Below, piece after piece: positions 35,680 to 44,830 of a stretch of 64,000 nucleotides of DNA. The stretch covers positions 1,116,001 through 1,180,000 of the forward strand of contig JAUKTV010000008.1 in NCBI GenBank assembly GCA_030549205.1, in the 5' to 3' direction. The notes under the pieces were generated by a model. That model ran no database searches. It was not told the origin of the DNA and saw only the letters and a program-made list of their open reading frames with translations. The position numbers were made by a program, and so were the translations under genes. This stretch comes from Apiosordaria backusii (taxonomy: Eukaryota > Ascomycota > Sordariomycetes > Sordariales > Lasiosphaeriaceae). The first letter of the stretch is position 1, and the number at the start of each line of letters is the position of its first letter.

Positions 35680-36714
35680 AAAAAGGGGGTGAAGTGAGGA
35701 GGGTGGATGGGTGATGGGTTCCTGAAAGGAATAAAAAAGGAGCTGGAGAGCCTGACAGGAGACAAAGAAAGATCGTCCGGGAGTGGCTCTCCGTGTATTT
35801 ATGTAAAAAAACAATATGGGTCGGTGGGTGTTTCTGTGAGAGGGATAGAAATCACAATTTGTATACAAGTTAGGATCACACGGTCAGAGAGGTTGAAAGT
35901 GGGTGTAAAACGGGGTATCATTTGATTCCATGAACTTATATGCTAACGACCCAGAACGCCGTGCGCCATGATCCCGAGTTTGTGCAAACTGCGTTGGTGC
36001 TATATACCACGGTCTGAGCAAAATGTGAGTATAAAAAAAACCCTTGAAAATGTGACGGCAAACCTCCTTCAAGAGTCCATCTGATGATTATCTCGCCTTG
36101 GCTGGCTGAAAAGATGCAACCACGAACGCCACTCCAAAATCTCCATTTGAGAACTGCGGCTCCTTTATTTCTCCTATGGTTTGAAAGAAACGGGCCAGCG
36201 CTGGTGATGCCATCTTGAGGTGAGATGATATGAAGAAAAAGGTCCGCCCAAGCAAGCCATTCCTTCCAGTTGGCCCTCATCAACCATCTTCCGAGCGAGT
36301 TTGTATTGGATATATCAGCTTGTCTTCCATGTTTTATGGTTGAGGCTGCGGAAAATGTTGTAAGGTAGGCTCCAAATCAGCTGTGCGAATAGGTTTCCAT
36401 TTGCGGATTATGCTTGATCGTCGAAATGAAAATTGCTAGGAATGTAAGGTCGATGTGTCGTTCAACTTTTCGGCCAGGAGGGTACCATCGTCAGGTATTG
36501 ATGTGAGGAATGAGAAGGCGGTCAAACCAGAAGAACCGTCCCGTACCAATGTTGCCGTGGTCGACCGTTGTAGAAATGCCCTAGCGAGCCATCATCTCAA
36601 CTCCAAATCCATCCCCATCAGTCGTTCGAAATGCAACATGACGAACCCGATTCCAGCACTACCCTTCCCCTTCCCAATCTTCAATCCTTCAGGTAACCAC
36701 TCCACCCCGCCACC
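35680..36714. other. Intergenic region mS23 / ALG14
   Basis: About 1 kb with no convincing gene on either strand. Confidence 0.4.
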
Positions 36715-36885
36715 TCAAAAAGTCGACACCTCCCCTCCCACATCATCCACCCTCATAACCAACTCCCCACCCACCCCCTCCCTCTCGTAAAACCCATCAT
36801 CCTCCTCTTCCTCCCTCCCAAAATCCCTTCTAACCACACTCTCCGAAAACGGCAACCTCACCAGCTCAGGCTCAGGCGGAAACAC
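36715..36885 (-). other. Open frame continuing past the ALG14 stop
   Basis: The ALG14 reading frame stays open for 54 codons beyond the TAG at 36886, with protein-like composition (FPPEPELVRLPFSES; REEEDDGFYERE), ending TGA at 36715-36717. It may be a C-terminal exon: a GTGGGG...TAATTAG stretch could be a 60-nt intron removing the stop, but it has no branch point. It may instead simply be 3' UTR. Confidence 0.3.
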
Positions 36886-38740
36886 CTAATTACCCACTCC
36901 TCCACCCTCCGCCGGTCCCACCCTCGCCCCCCTCGCAGCCCCCACCTCCCCAACATACACCACCCCCTTATACCTCCCCACCAACCCCCTATGCTGCACT
37001 CCAAACACCTCCGCAATCCCCGTCCAGTAAAACATCCTCCCCGTCAAGCTCAAACTGCTAATCCTCGCCCAACTCTCAATATACACCACCTTGCACCTAT
37101 CTCGTGGCACAATCCCCAGCAACTTCATCCCATACGCCACCGCCGCAACAATAAACCCCGTCCCCGGCCCATTTGTAACAACCACACTCGGCCACCTGTA
37201 CCTCTCCCTCTCCTCTCTACTCCCCGCCCTCTGCCCCGGCACCGTACTCAGCGCCTTCACCGCCATGACCGCAGTAACCAAACACGTAAACGGCGCTGTC
37301 CACAGCGGCTGGTGGACTTTTCTCGCGCGCGGGATAGTGAACGTATCCCGGGTGCCATGGGAGGAGGGAACAGAAGAGGGATAGGCCCAGTCGACAAACG
37401 ACTCGAGAGACAAGAGCCGGCGGAGGGAGTCGGTGTCCCCGGTCGTGAGGACGTATCGCCGGTGCTGGTGGGGCGACGGGGAGAAGGAGTTTTTGATGGT
37501 TTCAAACATCTCGGTCGTGTGCCCGCCTGAGCCTAGCACGTAGAGGTAGTAGGCGGCGGGCACACGACCGAGGATGTTGTCGCGCGAGGGAGCGGCGGGA
37601 GACGTGGAGCGGGTGGCGGGCGCGGGGAAGAGTTGGTTGCGGGCGCGCCCGCGGGAGGAGGAGAGGGTGAGGTGGCGGCACTGGCGTTGAAAGTTAGTGT
37701 TAGTTGGAAAAGTTGGGATGAGAATGAAAAAGGGCTCAGATGAAGGAAATGCTTGCTTTGACTTTGGGTTGGAAGTCGCGTTCAGGTAGCAGTCAGACTT
37801 GACTGGGTGATTGCATGGAGGCGAAGAAGTTTGAAGGTATATGTGTAAGGAATAGTGCGGGGTGAGGCCCAAAAAGAAAAGTGTGTTACAAGAAAACGAA
37901 TGGGTTCAAGGTCATATGCTTATAGTGAGTTGACTAGAGAAAGGCTTCGTAGGTGTCTATGACCAGAATAAACCTTCCAGTTGAAGGCTTTAATTTTTGA
38001 GATCCCAACTGGCCCAACTTCCCACTTGGGTGATCATAAGAAATCATCATCTCCGCAAGCTAAGTCAAAAAACAATAGGAAGTGAAAAGTAAACTTACCA
38101 CAGCACCCGAGCAAACCACCACGCCCACAGTCGCGAGCGCGGGCCAGGACAACTTGACAACAGCGGCAGCAGCCGCAACGAACGCAAAGAGCAGCGCGGC
38201 GAGGACTATTATTTTTAAGAGAAAATCGTTAGCAAACTGTCTCAAACTCGCTCTCTCACGACTTGAGTAAAATCTTTAAAAATTGAGATAACCCGCTTTC
38301 TCTCGACTTGAAGTAAAATCTTGTAAAATCATTCAACCGCTTTCTCACGATCCCAAGTGTAAAAACATAAAAATGATTTTGACAGAGGAACTGTACATAC
38401 CACCCAACCAACCACCCTCTCCCCCCATCTCATCGATCGACTCCAGCATCTTGGGCTGGTCTTCCTCCTCCGCTGGTGGTGATGACTTTGGCGGCGGTGG
38501 CAGCGAGGGTTTTTCTTGGGGTGTTGGGGTCGTTGGTGATGATGATGTTGCTGTTGGTGGTGATGGTAATCTTGATGGTGGAGAGAAACTCGAGGTTGGC
38601 GGCTTGGAGTTTTTCTCTGCTGGTGCTCGCTCTTCTTGTTTTTGGTTGTTTTTTGGAAGCTGGGCCTGGTGTGTGAGGTTGCCGAGGGGCTTATGAGTTG
38701 CTGGCTGGCTCTCGCCGTGGTTAGGAATATGCGGGTCCAT
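36886..38740 (-). CDS. ALG14: ALG14, membrane anchor subunit of UDP-GlcNAc transferase
   Basis: ALG14 recruits ALG13 to the ER membrane and forms the enzyme adding the second GlcNAc to dolichol-PP-GlcNAc in N-glycan assembly. Exon 3 (37680-36886) has the family motifs VLGSGGHTTEM, RYVLTTGDTDS, VVVTNGPGTG, VYIESWARI and a C-terminal VVYVGEV. Two upstream exons fit in phase: 38740-38401 (about 113 Pro/Ser-rich residues) and 38205-38099, which encodes a hydrophobic membrane segment (LAALLFAFVAAAAAVVKL) as expected for the ALG14 anchor. Intron 2 would be 418 nt and intron 1 195 nt, long for this window. Exons 1 and 2 could therefore belong to a separate small membrane-protein gene. The catalytic-domain call is firm; the full model is moderately sure. 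Confidence 0.75.
38248..38385. repeat. Three imperfect ~46-nt tandem units inside ALG14 intron 1
   Basis: Three consecutive segments begin CGCTTTCTC/CGCTCTCTC and continue ACGACTTGAGTAAAATCTT..., TCGACTTGAAGTAAAATCTT... and ACGATCCCAAGTGTAAAAAC.... They are recognisable as diverged copies. Confidence 0.75.
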
Positions 38741-39763
38741 TGTGTGAGTCGTCAGGTTAGATTGTAGAGGGAAACAATGGTGGACGACTAAGCGTGGTGG
38801 ACGACTAAGCGTGGTGGACGACTAAGCAGTGATGCTGCCGACTAAGCAATGGTGGTGAGGTTGAGGCGGCCTATGCTGTTGGACGCCGAGAGATTTGCCC
38901 CTGACCCCTACTGAATGGATTTTGGGTTGATTATAACTGGCCGAAGAATGGGAGACCAGTGAAGTATGTCTGAACCCCTTCAAACAAAATACTGAGTGTA
39001 GATGTGTAGCTGGGTGCGTCTGGACCGCAATTCTGGCTGGAATTTGGTGAACAAGCAATGGTGGCACTCAGGGGCAAAAAGGCATAATAGCCGTTCAGGG
39101 GTAAACTGGTGATAATGCAGGGTTTTGGCCGATGCTCATACAATGTCTTGTGGAAACAGGTCGTCCTAGATGGGAATTAGCAGATTGTTCAGTACCAGAT
39201 CAGTCAATAACTTACAATGAGTTCGAAGTTCCAGTATGTGCGTGACTTGTCTTCTTTTGCTTTTAATGGTTGGAGACGAGTAATCGTATTGTATGAATGA
39301 GACTCTCAAAGCCCAATCTGTCCTTTATGTCTGGCTTTTGCCGAACTGTGTGATTTTGCTAACTTCGAACGCTTGCACCAGGTGTATAAAGGCCCAGATG
39401 TCTCCGTAGCAAAATCCTCTGATTCCTGATCTGGAAGATGAGTGGTTGAGCTTGCAAGTCAAAGTCGAGGAGAGGCCAGCAATGAGATGTCTGGTGTAGG
39501 ATACTGAAATACCTCATGTAATTACTGTAATCAGTCCAGGCACATGTGGTCCGTGCCCTAGCCAAGACACAATGACGGTATGGACATTCCCCTGTCAACC
39601 ATGCATTTAGAGAGCTCTGGAAAACACGACCGCCCGGCAGAATCGCCGCGCAAGCTCCCTTCTTTAGAAACGCCTCTTCGATTGCCCCGCGATCCATTGC
39701 TTTTCTTGCTTCTCTCTGGCCATCGGGTCTTGAGATGCTGATTCCACTGAATATCGAATAAAC
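38741..39763. other. Divergent promoter region ALG14 / IMA1
   Basis: About 1 kb between divergent starts, with a 17-bp minisatellite at 38777-38847 directly upstream of the ALG14 ATG. No gene was seen. Confidence 0.5.
38777..38847. repeat. 17-bp minisatellite
   Basis: Unit GTGGTGGACGACTAAGC in three near-perfect copies plus a degenerate fourth ending CCGACTAAGC. Confidence 0.95.
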
Positions 39764-41677
39764 ATGGCGCCACGATTGTTTGGCCCTCAATACCTGGTGT
39801 GCTTCTATTGTGGGCACAGCTCTAAACTGCGCAACGATGGCACAACGAGGCACTTCCGCTGTCTCTCTTGCGATGCCGACAATTATCGCGACCAGGTAAG
39901 TTGCACGTTGTGTTCCGGTCGTTTGGTTCGGTACTAAATTTGGATTCTAGAATGGCGAGCCAGTCGATCCACCAGTAACCAGAACGAATACCGCAACCCC
40001 AGCACCACGATTTGCTGTCCCTCGCCCTGGTTCCCCCCCAGCGAGCCCGACCGAGTCCATCTTTTGCAAGACTTGCCTGAACAACCAGCGTCTGCTGAGC
40101 GCGAGTCTTGCCCAATATCTTCCCGATACAGACGACGACGACTCAGACAACGAAGAGCGAGAAAGCCGGTTCGACGAGTTTCGCCTCACCCAGGAGCGCA
40201 TCTATCCCCAAGTATGCGACGTGTGCGAGCCCAAAGTTAGACAGCGCCTCGACCAGGCAGCTTATACCGCGAAAACCGATACTCTCCGGCGCATGATGGA
40301 CCGCAACTCCAACATTCGGAGGAAGATTTACATCCAGTCAAGCATGCCTATGAGGTTGCTACACGGGATGGGGAAACTCTTATGGGTGTCGGGTTTTGTG
40401 CTGCAGCTTGCTTGGCATGCTTCGCTTTCTTCCGCAAACCTCAAACAGATCCCATATTCTTCCTGGCTACCATCACCCGAGTGGTTGCTGAAATGGAGCA
40501 TCAATACCGCACTTTTGGGACTATGGTGGAATCCACGGCTGTTGGATATGGTGGCTGGAAACAGCAAACAAATCAGTGGGCTTTTTCGCTGGTACTTGAT
40601 CCAATTTATTGCAGTCTTCTCGCGTATATATCTACGGATTACGCCAGATGTTGCAAGTCTTGATCTTGGCGGAGTCAACATACATGCTGTCAGCGCAGCC
40701 CTCGCCTCGATTGTATGTCCATTTTATCCTGTTCTCGTCATAGATCCATGGCTAACCAGTCTCAGTTATTCCTCATCTCGTGTTGGGCAGTAAACTTGAA
40801 ACCTGTGCCCGTTATTCCAGCGGCTACCAAGCAACCATCATTACGCGGGAGACCGGTGGCAAAGAAAACCCCTGCATCTTCCAAGGCCAAACCAAGATCA
40901 TCCAGTGCAAAGAAGGACACCATCAAGTCTCTCGGCGACCTTCTGGATGAGTTGGAGCATATCGAGCGCTCTGATAATCCGGATCCGCAACCCCGGCCAG
41001 GAACATCGGCCTCCACGGTCTACGATCTATCACCCCTCAGACAACGGCCTGGCTTACGGCCACGAATGGGATTCGCGCATACCCTAGAGGCACAAAATCT
41101 TACAAACTCCCTTACCCGCATTCAGGAGATTGACCAGCTCAATCTTGTTTCGCCGTCCATTATGCAAGATCCTCCCCAGAGGCATGTCGACTATTCCGCA
41201 GAAATGGAGTGGGAGCCGGCGCCGCCGGAGCAGCAGGTTTCCTCATATCGTGCATTCAATACCCAAGGGCAGCGAAAAGCTCAGCCTTTTGGGGCTGCCC
41301 CAGTAGAACCCAAGAAGGGTCCGTTCTGGTACAAAGTCCCGCCGGCTCCGATAACGCCTGCGCAGAGGGTGTTCAATCCGCCAAACCAACCGCGACTAAA
41401 ACCAAGTCCGGTACAGGGACAAGAAGTCCAGTTCCGGGGCAATGGGACGCCCCAGAAGCAGTTGACCAGCAGTGCGCACTACGAGTCCACGCTGGATTTT
41501 GCGCCCCCTACCTTTTTTGCGCAGCCGAGTCCGGACGACCCGAGAAATGAGTTGACTGGCATGTTTGGAGGCAGCTTTAGTCTCGATCATGAGAGCCCAG
41601 AAGAAAAGAAACCACAGTCGACGTGGTTCGGCAGGTTGCGAAACAGAACCCCAGCATCGGCAAACAAGAAGAAATGA
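39764..41677 (+). CDS. IMA1: Inner nuclear membrane protein Ima1/NET5-like
   Basis: Three exons, 39764-39895, 39951-40712 and 40766-41677, give 601 residues. The N-terminal Ima1 domain shows four CxxC pairs (CFYC, CLSC, CKTC, CDVC), the zinc-binding layout of the family, and NIRRKIYIQSSMPMRLLHGMGKL. It is followed by several hydrophobic helices at about 180-310 and a long disordered C-terminal tail with KKGPFWYKVPPAP and PAQRVFNPPNQP. In fission yeast Ima1 sits in the inner nuclear membrane and links heterochromatin or centromeres to the LINC complex. The phases of both introns (GTAAGT and GTATGT donors) agree with the reading frame. Confidence 0.88.
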
Positions 41678-42288
41678 AAGGATTGGAAATGTTTGGGCGT
41701 GCTGTATTTACGGCAATAACGTGTACATGAACAGGGCTTTGGGTTGGGTTGGACTGGGTTAGGATACGGCGGTTGTCTGGCTTGTTGGCTGGTTGTTTAG
41801 AAATATGTATACCCCTTTTTGTGGTTTTATAAAAGTCTTGGATATGGACGGCTATTAAATACGCTCAATGAGTCTCTTGTCACTTGAGACACAAAGTCCC
41901 TGGTCGTTGGATTACCTATTAATGTGGTGCTCCAGCAAGTTGCCAGGGGCAACCTAGCCTGATTAGGCAATCACGTAAATATTACATTTGGTTTACACGA
42001 TTTTCATGGTTTTCATCGACTTTGTGGTGTTGGCAACCGGTTTTGCAGGCTTTGGGTCAAGAGTCTTGGGCCCATTCAAATATTGCCACCGTGAATCGAG
42101 GAACCGGCTCTTTTGCCAATTAGGGCCGGTAACACGGCACATGATTGTTGGCACTATCAACGCCAGTGACGGCATAGATCGGACCCCTTTTTTTCCCTCT
42201 TGGTATCGTGAGCCTCACTTTTCATTTTCTTCAGCCATTTCACTTTCTGATGGGCTAATCATTTTCAGGCTCAACAAATTCATAAAAA
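41678..42288. other. Intergenic region IMA1 / unknown gene
   Basis: 611 bases with the IMA1 3' end and the promoter of the next gene; nothing else was recognised. Confidence 0.5.
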
Positions 42289-43296
42289 ATGGACAACAGC
42301 AACTCCCACCAGCATTACCACACCACTGGCACACGGCGGATTCCATCATGGCTCAACGCCATCCCCTCCGAGGCAGGCGGGGGCAGCGATGCAACAACAG
42401 TAACAGGCCCCTCGCTCGCATCGTATCAGCGACAAGATCCCCCGCCACCATACTCATTTCAGTTTCAGCAGCCTGAGAAATCTACCTTTTCACAACAAAA
42501 CAAAAGGACATCACCGCCCAAAGTGAAAATAAGGCAACATTACAACCCCCCGAATCAGCAACTCTACAGCGAGACGTCTTTGGCGTCTTCCGACCATCAA
42601 AACCAGTCCCAAACCCCCTCAAAGCCAACAACCTCGACACAGCCAACGTCGACACAACCACCAACCACACAACAGCAGTCATCATCACAGCAGCCCTTCT
42701 TCTCCCAGCCCCAGTCCCAGCCTGGTAACAACCCACAACAGCCACACTCCCCCCTCGAGCCCCTCCGCGCCGAAATCATTTCCAATTTCACCACCAACTG
42801 CATCCCCTGCATCTTCTCCCCTTCCTCCTCCGCCTCCCCTTCCTCCTCCGCCTCCCCTACCTCCTCCTGCGGCAGGTGCCAGATGATGAGATCCTATGTC
42901 TCCCAATCCTACCACACCTACCGCTTTCTGTTCTCGTATCTACTCCCAATATCAGAAGTCTTCAACTATGAGGAGATGCTTGCGTATCTTAATGAGACTA
43001 TCATCGAACGGGTGCTGAGTTCTGAGAGCAAGGGCGATGAGGGTAATGGGGGGAAAGAGAAGATATATCCAACAATGGATGACTTTGGGGTTGTGGTGAA
43101 AAAGGCGAAGAGAAGGAAGGAGTTTTTTGGAGGGAGGGTGGTGCCTGATGGGAGGGGGTCAAAGGGGGGGAATGGGAGGGTGATTGGGCTGTGGGGGATG
43201 GTGAGGGATGGGACGGTGAATGTGCCGCTGGGGGAGGGGGGCAGTGGTGGTGGTGGTAGTGGTGGGGAGGGTTATTTATTAGGGTTGTGGTCGTAA
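42289..43296 (+). CDS. Uncharacterised Gln/Ser/Pro-rich protein with CxxC pairs
   Basis: Single-exon protein of 335 residues that I do not recognise. The first 150 residues are Gln/Ser/Thr/Pro-rich and disordered, with a DPPPPYSF motif (a PPxY WW-ligand). A central Cys pattern (NCIPCIF ... SCGRCQMM) separated by a Ser-rich stretch could bind a metal. A helical, aromatic-rich segment follows (SYHTYRFLFSYLLPISEVFNYEEMLAYLNETI), then a Gly-rich tail. Open frame and codon bias support a real gene. Confidence 0.65.
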   Translation: MDNSNSHQHYHTTGTRRIPSWLNAIPSEAGGGSDATTVTGPSLASYQRQDPPPPYSFQFQQPEKSTFSQQNKRTSPPKVKIRQHYNPPNQQLYSETSLASSDHQNQSQTPSKPTTSTQPTSTQPPTTQQQSSSQQPFFSQPQSQPGNNPQQPHSPLEPLRAEIISNFTTNCIPCIFSPSSSASPSSSASPTSSCGRCQMMRSYVSQSYHTYRFLFSYLLPISEVFNYEEMLAYLNETIIERVLSSESKGDEGNGGKEKIYPTMDDFGVVVKKAKRRKEFFGGRVVPDGRGSKGGNGRVIGLWGMVRDGTVNVPLGEGGSGGGGSGGEGYLLGLWS

Positions 43297-43756
43297 TGTT
43301 GATGCGCTTTCTGGTTGGTACTTTGTATCAATTTTGGATTTTTGGTCGATGAGCTGTTTACTATGCAATATCATGGATGGCGGGATATTAAGGTTGGGAT
43401 AAGAACTGAGAGAGATTTACACGCTTTATTGCTAGAATAGGCTTGCCATGTGTTGTGGCTTGTGAGCAGAAAAGTTAACCAAGCCATGAAAGCGAAACTC
43501 TCTCAAACCTCGGCCTTTTTTTTGTCGTCACCTGCTTAAGGTTTTGTCAACTCTGTTTCCTCTTTTTTTGCGCAGGGAAAAGAAGTTTTCACAGAATCAT
43601 CATTATCACCACCATCACCACAATCACACAACGGTAACGGCACCGGTGTTTGCACCACCGTCAGCACCACGACTCTGGTATGTACAATCACCACCATAAC
43701 AACAACCAGCCGATAATAACCACTCTACTCACCTCTCCCAGTAACACTCACCAACC
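43297..43756. other. Intergenic region between two lineage-specific genes
   Basis: 460 bases. Near 43630-43720 a Thr-rich frame (GTGVCTTVSTTT...) ends in a possible GTATGT donor, so a missed first exon of the next gene is conceivable. Confidence 0.35.
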
Positions 43757-44599
43757 ATGACACCAAAACTCCCACCAACACCCCCCGACCAATCCCCCTA
43801 CTTCCCCCCTTCAACCACCCGGTCACCCACCCACAATCCATCTCCCAGGTCTCTGAAAACAATCACCATCCCAAATCCTTTCTCTCGCGGTCCCATCAAC
43901 ACCATCCACGCCCCATTGTCTAGGGCCGTCACCTCCAACAACCACGCCTCTCCCCAAAACCTATCACCTCGATCCGCCATTGACAACAACCTCGACGACA
44001 ACAAACCAACACCCCCCTTCCAATCCCCTTACTTCCCCCGCTCCACAACCCTATCAACAACCACCATCCCCTCCCCACAAAGCAGCGCCCTCCCACTCTT
44101 CCCAGCCGCCCCATCCCCCTCCCCCTCTTCCCAACATCTATCACCCCGCTTCGCCTGCGACTGGGACCTCGATGCATTCCTAAACAACCTCGACAAAGGC
44201 ACACCACGATACATCACCGCCATCTCACTAACCCCAACAACCCTAACCTTGACCCTCACCGCCTGGGCCCCGGTCGATGCTACGGCATCGAACCAACCGA
44301 TTACGCCGCTACTATCCCATGACGGTACCCGGGCACAGTCACAAGATGGTGGTGATATGAGTAGTATAGGTTTGAGCGGAGGGGCTCTCGCTGGGATAGT
44401 GATTGGGGGCATTCTGGGGATTGTCCTGATCGCGGGGATTGTGAGGTGGTTGGTTGGTGTTTGCAGGAGGAAGAGGGAGAAGAAGGGGGGCAACGCGGAG
44501 GAGAGGGCGGAGAGGGCAGGGAGGGCGGAGGAATCAGCTTCAAATTCTTCTCCCCAAGCTGACGATGATATTGGGCCCCCGCCTCCTTACGAGATGTGA
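43757..44599 (+). CDS. Single-pass membrane protein with Ser/Pro/Thr-rich N-terminus and PPxY tail
   Basis: 280 residues. One clear transmembrane helix at about 207-232 (Gly/Ile/Leu-rich, ALAGIVIGGILGIVLIAG) is followed by a basic stop-transfer run (CRRKREKK) and a short cytoplasmic tail ending PPPPYEM. The N-terminal part is Pro/Ser/Thr-rich and likely glycosylated. It contains a duplicated module (QSPYFPxSTT ... LSPR). No signal peptide is visible, so either the start is further upstream or the helix acts as anchor. This is a sensor-like architecture; function unknown. Confidence 0.6.
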   Translation: MTPKLPPTPPDQSPYFPPSTTRSPTHNPSPRSLKTITIPNPFSRGPINTIHAPLSRAVTSNNHASPQNLSPRSAIDNNLDDNKPTPPFQSPYFPRSTTLSTTTIPSPQSSALPLFPAAPSPSPSSQHLSPRFACDWDLDAFLNNLDKGTPRYITAISLTPTTLTLTLTAWAPVDATASNQPITPLLSHDGTRAQSQDGGDMSSIGLSGGALAGIVIGGILGIVLIAGIVRWLVGVCRRKREKKGGNAEERAERAGRAEESASNSSPQADDDIGPPPPYEM

Positions 44600-44830
44600 T
44601 CTCCGCCCCGAGCTGCCCCCTGTTTACTTGTTACGTGGTGTGAGAACAGGCTGAGATGGATAGGAACTGGATGCGGAAGAGAAGAGGGAGTGTGCATGTT
44701 GTTCATGATATCAGGCTCGGGAACACTGCCGGACCAGATTACATAGGCCACACACGAACAGCACACACACCTAGGTTATTAGATAGTATAAAACCACCAT
44801 CAATCATTATTATTACACCCCATCCACCCC

